The position numbers were made by a program, and so were the translations under genes. Below the pieces are notes generated by a model. That model ran no database searches. It worked only from the letters and a program-made list of their open reading frames with translations, and was not told where the DNA came from. A DNA stretch of 5,742 nt from Saprospiraceae bacterium. Lineage in GTDB: Bacteria; Bacteroidota; Bacteroidia; Chitinophagales; Saprospiraceae. The first letter of the stretch is position 1. Each line of letters starts with the position of its first letter. The stretch is taken from the NCBI GenBank assembly GCA_020528935.1, contig JAJDFU010000279.1, positions 1 through 5,742 on the forward strand, given 5' to 3'. Of this stretch, positions 1-5,742 are shown piece by piece.

Positions 1-296
1 TTTTTTTATTTAGTACAGTTCAATTTCAATATTGGGGAAGGTTGCCCGCAGGAATTTTCTCGACGGAAAATGACATTCCACCAAGTCAGAAGATTTGGGT
101 ATATGCAGGGCGCCCCGATCTCCAGTATTCCAGAGCAGTACACGAGGAAGATTGGTATCTTTTACAAGCCAATGGCTTGAAAATCAGCCCCGATTGGCCA
201 AATCCTATTCGTTGCCAAGAAGATGTATGGTTGTTTGAAACCTTCATGTTCAGGCGCTTTTCCCATGTCTGGGGTGAAGAGGATCTCTACTCCTGA
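1..296 (+). CDS. Unrecognised protein, 3' part only (runs in from the left edge)
   Basis: The reading frame is open from base 3 to a TGA at 294-296, giving 97 visible residues with no in-frame ATG. The only usual alternative start is a TTG at 42, which would give an 84-residue protein. I therefore think this is the C-terminal end of a gene beginning outside the window. I do not recognise the family. The visible part is rich in aromatic residues, with six tryptophans (in the contexts YWG, IWV, DWY, DWP, VWL, VWG), one cysteine, and an acidic end (GEEDLYS). No membrane segment or signal peptide is visible. It ends 34 bases before the KamA-like gene on the same strand, so the two may share a transcript. 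Composition is AT-richer than the rest of the window. The N-terminal end, over the T-rich first 40 bases, may be non-coding if TTG 42 is used. That it is a real gene is moderately supported by the natural-looking protein composition and the tight spacing; its function is unknown. Confidence 0.5.
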   Translation, partial: FLFSTVQFQYWGRLPAGIFSTENDIPPSQKIWVYAGRPDLQYSRAVHEEDWYLLQANGLKISPDWPNPIRCQEDVWLFETFMFRRFSHVWGEEDLYS

Positions 297-330
297 TAAA
301 CTGATCGTCAATCAAAAAAAACTAAGCGAT

Positions 331-1650
331 ATGACAGCATTCCAAAAAAAGTACAAAGCCTACACACTCCGAAACTTTCGAACTATTCCCCAGCTCAGCG
401 GGTCCTTGTCTCCGGCTGAGGAACACGCTATTGATGTGGTCGGGCACGTGCTTCCCTTCAAGGTAAACAATTACGTCATTGAGGAGCTGATCGATTGGAG
501 TAACATCCCGGAGGATCCCATTTTCCAGTTGACCTTTCCCCAGCCGGGCATGCTGTCCGGGGCCCATTTTGAGGAGATGGAACAAGCGCTGGCCCAGGGG
601 CTCAGCAAGGCCGAACTGAAGATCGTAGCCAATAAGATCCGCTATCAACTCAACCCCCACCCCTCCGGACAGGCTCACAACGTGCCCATGCTGGACGGCC
701 AGAAGCTAACCGGCTTGCAGCACAAATACCGGGAGACGGTACTTTTTTTTCCCAGCAACAGTCAGACCTGCCATGCCTACTGCACCTTTTGTTTCCGCTG
801 GCCGCAATTCGTCGGGATAGACGAGCTGAAGTTTGCCATGCGCGAAACCGAGCTGCTGGTGGAATACCTGCGGCGCCACCCGCAGGTGAGCGATGTGCTG
901 TTCACCGGCGGGGATCCCATGATCATGTCGGCCAAGAACTTTTCCGCTTATGTGGAGCCGCTGCTCAAGGGCAACCTGCCCAACCTGCAAAGCATCCGCA
1001 TCGGCACCAAGTCGCTGAGCTATTGGCCCTACAAGTTCACGACCGACAAGGATGCCGACGACATGCTGCGCCTCTTCGAGCGCGTGGTCCAAAAGGGGTA
1101 TCACCTGGCTTTCATGGCTCACTTCAATCATCCGCGAGAACTGGAAACGCCGGCCGTACAGGAGGCCGTGCGCCGCATCCGCAATACGGGAGCCCAGATC
1201 CGCACCCAGTCGCCCATCATGCGTCACATCAACGACAGCGTGGACGCCTGGAAACGCATGTGGCGGATGCAGACCCGCATGGGCATCGTGCCCTACTACA
1301 TGTTTGTAGCCCGCGATACCGGAGCACAGGACTATTTCGCCATCAGCCTGGAGCGCGCCCACCAGATCTTTCGCAAAGCCTATCAGCAGCAGGGTGGCCT
1401 GGGGCGCACCGTGCGCGGGCCGGTCATGTCGGCCAATCCGGGCAAGGTGCAGGTGCTGGGCACCGCCGATATCCAGGGCGAGCGGGTCTTTTCGCTGCGC
1501 TTCATCCAGGGCCGCAATCCGGACTGGGTCGGCCGCCCCTTCTTTGCGCGTTACCATCCCGAGGCCGTCTGGCTGGACGATCTGGAGCCGGCCTTCGGCA
1601 AGGCGCAGTTCTTTTTCCAGGAGAAGGCGTCGGGGGTGTTTCAGAATTAA
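331..1650 (+). CDS. KamA-family radical SAM protein (lysine 2,3-aminomutase-like, substrate unknown)
   Basis: The protein has 439 residues, near the usual size of lysine 2,3-aminomutases, which move an alpha-amino group to the beta carbon using a 4Fe-4S cluster, S-adenosylmethionine and PLP. Visible motifs in order: CX3CX2C (Cys147, Cys151, Cys154) for the cluster; FTGGDP (191-196), the SAM-binding GGDP type; IRIGTKS (222-228); HFNHPRE (264-270); QSPIMRHIND (293-302); PYYMF (321-325); and ANPGK (368-372), where Lys372 is the candidate PLP lysine. Compared with my recollection of clostridial KamA, the loop PGGGGK is shortened to PGK, and the two lysine-binding aspartates are not at their expected places (Arg328, and Ala368 or Ser367). 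The only cysteines are the three cluster ligands, so the KamA zinc site is absent. It is probably soluble and cytoplasmic. I chose ATG 331 over ATG 223: the 36 extra residues overlap the upstream gene, look unlike the family, and 331 is preceded by the A-rich tract typical of Bacteroidota starts. The family is sure; the reaction is not. A beta-amino acid mutase on another amino acid is my best guess. Confidence 0.9.
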   Translation: MTAFQKKYKAYTLRNFRTIPQLSGSLSPAEEHAIDVVGHVLPFKVNNYVIEELIDWSNIPEDPIFQLTFPQPGMLSGAHFEEMEQALAQGLSKAELKIVANKIRYQLNPHPSGQAHNVPMLDGQKLTGLQHKYRETVLFFPSNSQTCHAYCTFCFRWPQFVGIDELKFAMRETELLVEYLRRHPQVSDVLFTGGDPMIMSAKNFSAYVEPLLKGNLPNLQSIRIGTKSLSYWPYKFTTDKDADDMLRLFERVVQKGYHLAFMAHFNHPRELETPAVQEAVRRIRNTGAQIRTQSPIMRHINDSVDAWKRMWRMQTRMGIVPYYMFVARDTGAQDYFAISLERAHQIFRKAYQQQGGLGRTVRGPVMSANPGKVQVLGTADIQGERVFSLRFIQGRNPDWVGRPFFARYHPEAVWLDDLEPAFGKAQFFFQEKASGVFQN

Positions 1651-1658
1651 CCCGGATG

Positions 1659-1678
1659 ATTCACGGAAACCCGTGAAT
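1659..1678 (+). terminator. Hairpin just after the KamA-like gene, possible terminator
   Basis: A perfect 8-bp stem, ATTCACGG paired with CCGTGAAT, closes a 4-base AAAC loop. It starts 9 bases after the TAA of the KamA-like gene. There is no T-run behind it, so it is not a classic intrinsic terminator. Its place makes it a candidate for the 3' end of that transcript, either as a pause/terminator or as an RNA-stabilising end. Confidence 0.5.
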
Positions 1679-1680
1679 AA

Positions 1681-1726
1681 TGACGATAAGTGACTGAAAA
1701 ACGCTTGTTTTCAACCACTTATGTCA
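1681..1726. repeat. Long imperfect inverted repeat (17 bp of stem) in the convergent intergenic region
   Basis: Reading outward to inward, TGAC (1681-1684) pairs with GTCA (1723-1726), G1685 is bulged, ATAAGTG (1686-1692) pairs with CACTTAT (1716-1722), a symmetric AC/AC internal loop follows, and TGAAAA (1695-1700) pairs with TTTTCA (1708-1713) around a 7-base loop ACGCTTG. In total this gives 17 base pairs in 46 bases. It lies 30 bases after the KamA-like stop and 142 bases after the parC stop on the other strand. It can form in RNA from either direction. It may be a bidirectional terminator, or the footprint of a small palindromic repeat element; the sequence alone does not decide. Confidence 0.6.
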
Positions 1727-1759
1727 GGGGCTTTCGTGTTGGCATCCGCGGGATCGTCA

Positions 1760-1796
1760 GCCCTCCGGGCGGAAAATCCGGTGAATTTTCCGGATT
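1760..1796. repeat. Cluster of overlapping hairpins, possible terminator for parC (minus strand)
   Basis: Three stems share these bases. CGGAAAAT (1770-1777) pairs perfectly with ATTTTCCG (1785-1792) around a 7-base loop. AATCCGG (1775-1781) pairs with CCGGATT (1790-1796) around 8 bases and excludes the first. GCCC (1760-1763) pairs with GGGC (1767-1770) next to it. On the minus strand the cluster begins 72 bases beyond the parC stop, so it is a candidate end structure for the parC transcript. No T-run follows it on that strand, so termination is only an inference. Confidence 0.45.
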
Positions 1797-1867
1797 AACC
1801 CACACGGATCGGATGGACCTGGCGGAGGCTGGGCAAGCTCAGGGCATCCAGGGAGTGATTTTCAGGC

Positions 1868-4462
1868 CTAATCAAAAAGCTTCTGCTGCCCGCCACCCTT
1901 GGCCTCCAGATCGAACTCCACGGAATCGCCGGCCTGGAGCCGGTCCTTGGCTGCGGACTCGGTCTCTATCTTCTTGACGGAAAGCAATTTGGCTTCGGTG
2001 AGCTTGTTGCCCAGGGCCTTCCAGCCTTTCACCTCGATAAAATCGGCCGGTTTGAGGAGTTCCTCGTGTTTCTTCTTGTTGGCCCGGTAGGTGTACTGCA
2101 GGGTGGGGTCGTCTTCAGCCGTGGCGTAGTACAGCCTGGTATCCTTGTGATCGGTGAGGAAGGCAAAGCGCTGATCCAGGCTGTTGGTCTCGATCATGAA
2201 GCGCTTGACCAGGGTCCAGCCCTTGCCGCCCTCGTGATAGACGGCGCTGATGGCGCCCAATTCGTCGTACTTGCCGATGTACATCAGCTCGTTGACCGGA
2301 TATTTCCGGCTGAGGTCCAGCTCGTTGAGCTCGTAGCTTCCCTCTTTGTAGATCGCCAGGATGAGATCCCCGGTATCGAAGGCGCCCAGGTAGCGTCCGC
2401 GCTCGTCGGTATTGAGGCGCCCGCTCACTTCGTCCATCCACACCTTCATGGCGCCCAGGGTGGATTTGCCCACCTCCTTGAGGGCGATCTTGCGCACGGG
2501 GTATTTGGTGAGCGTATTGCCTTTAGAGCCGCGTCCCTTGATGTCGAGCTCGCCGAAGTCGAAATCGAACACCTTATTTCGGGCGCGCGACTGGGGGTGC
2601 AGGTTCACGGTCACTACTTCGGCCTCGCCGTTGGGGTTGGCGGTGAAGTAAAGCACCTTGGAATGGGGCTCGCCCGTGGTGAGGTCGTATTCCTTGTCGC
2701 GGGTGATGGCTTTTACGTGGAAGCGCTTGACGTAGCTGCGTCCCGTCTTGCCGTCCACGTATGCCATGTTGTAGGTCGTGCGCTCGTCGCCTTTTTTCCA
2801 AACGTCCACGTGGATGATGTCCTTGCCCACGAACACCTTATCGGCGATGCGCGCTACCTGGAACTTGCCGTCCTTGCGAAATACGATGATGTCGTCGATG
2901 TCCGAGCAGTCGGTCACGAATTCGTCCTTCTTCAGGCCGGTGCCGATGAAGCCTTCCTTGCGATTGACGTACAGTTTGGCGTTGGCAGCCACCACCGTGG
3001 CGGCTTCGATCTGCTCGAAGGTGGCGATCTCCGTTTTGCGCTCCCGCCCCTTGCCGTACTTGTCCAGCAGATGCTGAAACCAGGCGATGGCGTAGTCGGT
3101 GAGGTGCTCCAGGTCGTGCCTCACCTGGGCCAGTTCCTCCTCCAGTTTGGCGATCTGTTCGTCGGCCTTGAAGACGTTGTATTTGGAGATGCGCTTGATC
3201 TTGATCTCGGTGAGGCGGATGAGGTCCTCTTCGCTGATGTCGCGCAGCAGCAACAGCCGGTCGTCCTTTTTCTCGCCGGGCACGCGCACGTATTTCCGCA
3301 AGCCGGCCTCTATGGTTTCCAGTACGGCCTCCCAGGTCTCGCATTCCTCGATATCGCGGTAGATGCGCTTTTCGATGAAGAGCTTTTCCAGGCTGGCGAA
3401 ATGCAGTTTCTCCTCCAGCTCGTGCTGGCGGATGGCCAATTCCTGCCGGAGCAGCTCGCGCGTGCGCTCAGTGCTGATGCGCAGGATGTCCTCCACGGTG
3501 ACGAAGTGGGGCTTATCGTCAATGATGATACAGGCATTGGGCGAGATGGACACCTGGCAGTGGGTGAATTTGTACAGCGCGTCGATGGCCATATCGGGCG
3601 AATAGCCGGGCGCCAGCTCGACGAGTACTTCCACTTCGGCGGCCGTATTGTCGGTGACCCGTTTCACCTTGATCTTGCCCTTGTCGTTGGCCTTGATGAT
3701 GGAGTCGATCAGGCTGGGTACGGTTACGCCGTAGGGCAGCTCGCGCACGGCCAGGGTACTTTTGTCGAGTTGCTCGATGCGGGCGCGCACCTTTACCCGG
3801 CCGCCGCGCTGCCCGCCCTGGTACTCGCTGACGTCGAGGAGCCCGGCCGTCGGAAAATCGGGATACAGTTTCACCTGCTTGCCCTGCAGCAACTTGATGG
3901 AGGCCTTGATCAGCTCGATGAAGTTGTGCGGCAGGATCCGGGTGGATAGGCCTACGGCTATGCCTTCGGCCCCCTGAGCCAGCAGCAGGGGGAATTTCAT
4001 GGGCAGGTGGGCGGGTTCCTTCTTGCGGCCGTCGTAGGAAAGCTGCCACTCGGTCGTCTGCGGGTTGAAAGCTACTTCCTTGGCAAAGGGGGTGAGTCGG
4101 GCCTCGATGTAGCGGGATGCGGCCGCGCTGTCGCCGGTGCGGTAGTCACCCCAGTTGCCCTGGGTGTCGATCAGCAGCTCCCGCTGCCCCATGTTCACCA
4201 TGGCCTCTCCGATGGCCGCATCGCCATGCGGGTGGTATTGCATGGTCTGCCCGATGATATTGGCCACCTTGTTGAACCGGCCGTCGTCCATCTCGCGCAG
4301 GGCGTGCAGGATGCGGCGCTGCACCGGCTTGAGGCCGTCCTCCACAGCGGGTACGGCCCGCTCCAGGATCACGTAGGAGGCGTAGTCCAGGAAGTAGTCC
4401 TGATACATGCCGTTGAGGGAGACAATGCTGCCGTTTCCGTTGTTCTCTTCTGGCTTGGCCAT
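1868..4462 (-). CDS. parC: DNA topoisomerase IV subunit A
   Basis: This is the 864-residue breakage-reunion subunit of topoisomerase IV, which works with ParE to decatenate and relax chromosomes in the nucleoid. N-terminal landmarks: DGLKPVQRR (42-50), YHPHGD (76-81) and GQGNWGD-type loop (QGNWGD, 101-106), then SAAASRYIEARL (112-123) with Arg117 and the catalytic Tyr118 that bonds to DNA. The region from about 330 to 460 is charged and heptad-like (coiled-coil and C-gate). The C-terminal beta-pinwheel domain starts near 490, with blocks such as GFIGTGLKKDEFVTDCSDIDDI (504-525) in its first part and GRGSKGN (643-649), a degenerate form of the gyrase GyrA box QRRGGKG. That degenerate box and the characteristic Bacteroidota C-terminal blocks favour ParC over GyrA. 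The quinolone-region serine is Ala82, and the second acidic position is Glu86. The start at 4462 sits 18 bases after a good promoter. It is convergent with the KamA-like gene; parE is not in the window. Length and motifs look intact. Confidence 0.95.
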   Translation of the reverse strand: MAKPEENNGNGSIVSLNGMYQDYFLDYASYVILERAVPAVEDGLKPVQRRILHALREMDDGRFNKVANIIGQTMQYHPHGDAAIGEAMVNMGQRELLIDTQGNWGDYRTGDSAAASRYIEARLTPFAKEVAFNPQTTEWQLSYDGRKKEPAHLPMKFPLLLAQGAEGIAVGLSTRILPHNFIELIKASIKLLQGKQVKLYPDFPTAGLLDVSEYQGGQRGGRVKVRARIEQLDKSTLAVRELPYGVTVPSLIDSIIKANDKGKIKVKRVTDNTAAEVEVLVELAPGYSPDMAIDALYKFTHCQVSISPNACIIIDDKPHFVTVEDILRISTERTRELLRQELAIRQHELEEKLHFASLEKLFIEKRIYRDIEECETWEAVLETIEAGLRKYVRVPGEKKDDRLLLLRDISEEDLIRLTEIKIKRISKYNVFKADEQIAKLEEELAQVRHDLEHLTDYAIAWFQHLLDKYGKGRERKTEIATFEQIEAATVVAANAKLYVNRKEGFIGTGLKKDEFVTDCSDIDDIIVFRKDGKFQVARIADKVFVGKDIIHVDVWKKGDERTTYNMAYVDGKTGRSYVKRFHVKAITRDKEYDLTTGEPHSKVLYFTANPNGEAEVVTVNLHPQSRARNKVFDFDFGELDIKGRGSKGNTLTKYPVRKIALKEVGKSTLGAMKVWMDEVSGRLNTDERGRYLGAFDTGDLILAIYKEGSYELNELDLSRKYPVNELMYIGKYDELGAISAVYHEGGKGWTLVKRFMIETNSLDQRFAFLTDHKDTRLYYATAEDDPTLQYTYRANKKKHEELLKPADFIEVKGWKALGNKLTEAKLLSVKKIETESAAKDRLQAGDSVEFDLEAKGGGQQKLFD

Positions 4463-4480
4463 AGCGTATAGTTAGCCGGG

Positions 4481-4512
4481 TAAAGATACGAGAATCGGCC
4501 TATCGAAACAAA
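4481..4512 (-). promoter_or_regulatory. Bacteroidota-type promoter for parC
   Basis: Read on the minus strand, TTTG (4512-4509) is followed after 20 bases by TATCTTTA (4488-4481). This fits the Bacteroidota primary sigma pattern of TTTG near -33 and TAnnTTTG near -7, with one mismatch at the last base. A second TTTG at 4516-4513 is an alternative -33 box with a 24-base gap. Transcription would begin near 4475, leaving a leader of roughly 12 bases before the ATG at 4462, with no purine-rich Shine-Dalgarno site. Confidence 0.7.
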
Positions 4513-4679
4513 CAAAATGTTTTAAATGGAATGGCCGGATTCTGCCGGTCCGTGACGTTCTGCTATTTCCTGTCGCCGGATCGTCAACCTGCGCGAAAAG
4601 GGCTGTGGGCCGGGCCGATCATTTCTCCGGGTAAATTGCATCGCCAAATTTTGTGACGGCCATACACCCGCTTTGGATT

Positions 4680-4696
4680 CGGTCTCCAGCAGACCG
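4680..4696 (-). terminator. Hairpin just after obgE, possible terminator
   Basis: CGGTCT (4680-4685) pairs perfectly with AGACCG (4691-4696) around five bases. On the minus strand it starts three bases after the obgE TAA (4702-4700). No T-run follows. Together with the separate promoter in front of parC, it suggests that obgE and parC are independent transcripts. The rest of the 237-base gap holds no gene I can support. Confidence 0.45.
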
Positions 4697-4699
4697 CTT

Positions 4700-5716
4700 T
4701 TAGCCTTTCGCTTCCGCCTCCACATCGCGGTTCAGCATGACCCAGAGGGTGTCCTTCAGTTGGGTGAGCCCTTCCTGGGTGACGGCCGAGATGAACAGGT
4801 GGGGCACGCCCACCGGCAGGGTGGGGTGCAGCAGTTGCTTGAGCTCCTCGTCCAGCAGGTCGCTCTTGCTCACGGCCAGCAGGCGGGGTTTGTCCAGCAG
4901 CTCGGGATTGTACTGCTCCAGTTCGTGCAGTAGCACCTCGTACTCGCGGCCGATGTGGTCGGAGTCGGCCGGGATCACGAACAGCAGGGTGGCGTTGCGC
5001 TCGATGTGGCGCAGGAAGCGGTGGCCCAGCCCCTTGCCCTGGTGGGCGTTCTCGATGATGCCGGGGATGTCGGCCATCACGAAGGAGCGGCCGTCGCGAT
5101 AGGCCACAATGCCCAGGTTGGGCGTGAGGGTGGTAAAGGCGTAGGAGGCGATCTTGGGTTTGGCAGCCGTGAGCACGGAGAGGAGGGTGCTCTTGCCGGC
5201 ATTGGGGAAGCCCACCAGCCCCACATCGGCCAGTACTTTCAGTTCCAGGATCTTCCACTCCTCCTTGCCTTCCTCGCCGGGCTGGGCAAAGCGGGGCGCC
5301 TGCCGGGTGGCCGACTTGAAGTGAGCATTGCCCTTGCCGCCGCGGCCGCCCTCCAGCAGGATGCGCTCCTCGCCGTCGCGGGTGATCTCGAAAAGCTGCT
5401 CGCCGGACTCGGCGTCCTTGGCTACCGTGCCGAGGGGTACGTCCAGGACCACATCCTCGCCGTCGGCACCGCTCATGTTGTTCTTACCTCCTCGCTGGCC
5501 GGGGGCGGCGATCACGTGCTTGCGGTATTTGAGGGGCAGGAGGGTCCACATGTTGCGGTTGCCGCGCAGGATGATGTGGCCGCCCCGGCCGCCATTGCCG
5601 CCGTCCGGGCCGCCCCGGGGCTCGAAGGGACCCCGGTGAAAATGCACGGCTCCGGCCCCACCCCTGCCGGAACGGCAACAGATCTTCACGTAATCCACAA
5701 AATTCTGCTCGGCCAT
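4700..5716 (-). CDS. obgE: Obg family GTPase (50S ribosome assembly, stress response)
   Basis: This 338-residue GTPase associates with the large ribosomal subunit and takes part in its late assembly, and in other bacteria in stringent and stress signalling. The N-terminal glycine-rich Obg fold covers about residues 1-157, with GGPDGGNGGRGG at 35-46 and GGRGGKGN at 123-130. The G domain follows: P-loop GFPNAGKST (169-177), switch I FTTLTPNLG (194-202), DIPG (216-219), SKSD (283-286) in the place of NKxD, and ISA (309-311). It ends in a short acidic-basic tail (DVEAEAKG) with no room for the C-terminal domain found in E. coli (about 390 residues) and B. subtilis (about 428) Obg. All GTP-binding motifs are present, so it should be active. 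The ATG at 5716 gives the conserved N-terminus (NFVDYVKI) and lies directly behind a -7 promoter motif, so it is a secure start. GC is very high in the glycine-rich part (49 of 60 bases at 5581-5640). Confidence 0.96.
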   Translation of the reverse strand: MAEQNFVDYVKICCRSGRGGAGAVHFHRGPFEPRGGPDGGNGGRGGHIILRGNRNMWTLLPLKYRKHVIAAPGQRGGKNNMSGADGEDVVLDVPLGTVAKDAESGEQLFEITRDGEERILLEGGRGGKGNAHFKSATRQAPRFAQPGEEGKEEWKILELKVLADVGLVGFPNAGKSTLLSVLTAAKPKIASYAFTTLTPNLGIVAYRDGRSFVMADIPGIIENAHQGKGLGHRFLRHIERNATLLFVIPADSDHIGREYEVLLHELEQYNPELLDKPRLLAVSKSDLLDEELKQLLHPTLPVGVPHLFISAVTQEGLTQLKDTLWVMLNRDVEAEAKG

Positions 5717-5721
5717 ACCTG

Positions 5722-5729
5722 CAAAGATA
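5722..5729 (-). promoter_or_regulatory. Bacteroidota -7 promoter element of obgE, leaderless arrangement
   Basis: On the minus strand the sequence reads TATCTTTG, a perfect match to TAnnTTTG. Only five bases separate its final G from the A of the obgE ATG (5716), so transcription should begin at or within a few bases of the start codon. The matching -33 TTTG would lie around 5750, beyond the window, and cannot be checked here. Confidence 0.65.
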
Positions 5730-5742
5730 CGGCCTTTTGGAC

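Noticed and set aside
156..163. TATCTTTT, a near match to the -7 promoter element before the KamA-like gene
   Set aside because: It ends in T instead of G, has no TTTG about 20 bases upstream, and lies inside the upstream frame.
226..233. TATGGTTG, another near -7 element ahead of the KamA-like gene
   Set aside because: It has a mismatch in the TTTG core and no -33 partner.
223..330. A 36-residue N-terminal extension of the KamA-like protein from ATG 223
   Set aside because: It lies over the end of the upstream frame, does not resemble the family N-terminus, and ATG 331 has the expected A-rich upstream tract.
345..351. Slippery heptamer A AAA AAG in frame at codons 5-7 of the KamA-like gene, as in dnaX
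   Set aside because: It simply encodes Gln-Lys-Lys; no downstream stem or meaningful alternative frame is apparent, and the full-length frame gives a complete enzyme.
743..750. Run of eight T just before the cluster motif of the KamA-like gene, possible frameshift site
   Set aside because: The frame is intact across it (Leu-Phe-Phe-Pro), so there is no sign of an actual frameshift.
706..1557. A 283-codon frame antisense to the KamA-like gene, and a 295-codon plus-strand frame at 789-1676
   Set aside because: Both overlap a gene with clear radical SAM motifs; their proteins are low-complexity His/Arg/Ala/Gly-rich products typical of shadow frames.
2066..3949. A 627-codon open frame on the plus strand, antisense to parC
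   Set aside because: It mirrors the parC codons in a GC-rich gene, where stops on the opposite strand are rare. Its protein is an unnatural mix of Val, Leu, Ala, Gly and Asp runs with no motif, while parC is unmistakable.
4584..5258. A 224-codon minus-strand frame inside and beyond obgE
   Set aside because: It is a different frame of the obgE sequence with an Arg/Pro/His-rich product; obgE itself is complete and conserved.

Overview
The window looks like chromosomal DNA of a member of the Bacteroidota, probably a fairly GC-rich lineage such as the Saprospiria. Three things point there. The topoisomerase IV A subunit (864 residues) has the C-terminal domain style of that phylum. The Obg GTPase is of the short type without a C-terminal extension, with SKSD in place of NKxD. 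The two minus-strand genes are preceded by matches to the Bacteroidota -7 element TAnnTTTG, and no Shine-Dalgarno sequence is evident before the three assigned start codons. The lineage within the phylum is inference.

Layout: bases 1-296 carry the 3' end of an unrecognised, tryptophan-rich reading frame (+) that is open to the left edge. After a 34-base gap comes a 439-residue radical SAM protein of the lysine 2,3-aminomutase (KamA) family (331-1650, +). Bases 1651-1867 are a convergent intergenic region holding three consecutive inverted repeats. Then come, on the minus strand, parC (1868-4462) and, upstream of it, obgE (4700-5716). They are separated by 237 bases containing a hairpin just after obgE and a well-formed promoter before parC. 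A second promoter motif lies directly against the obgE start codon, so that mRNA is probably leaderless.

parC (chromosome decatenation) and obgE (ribosome assembly and stress GTPase) are housekeeping genes, each apparently with its own promoter. The plus-strand pair may be one transcription unit; its first member and the first bases of the second are clearly AT-richer (about 42% GC over 1-360, hand count) than the rest. I see no mobile element, CRISPR array, tRNA or rRNA. I found no convincing new multi-gene system. The most interesting item is the KamA-like enzyme: it keeps the radical SAM core but appears to have lost the lysine-binding aspartates, the zinc cysteines and most of the PGGGGK loop, so its substrate is probably not free lysine.
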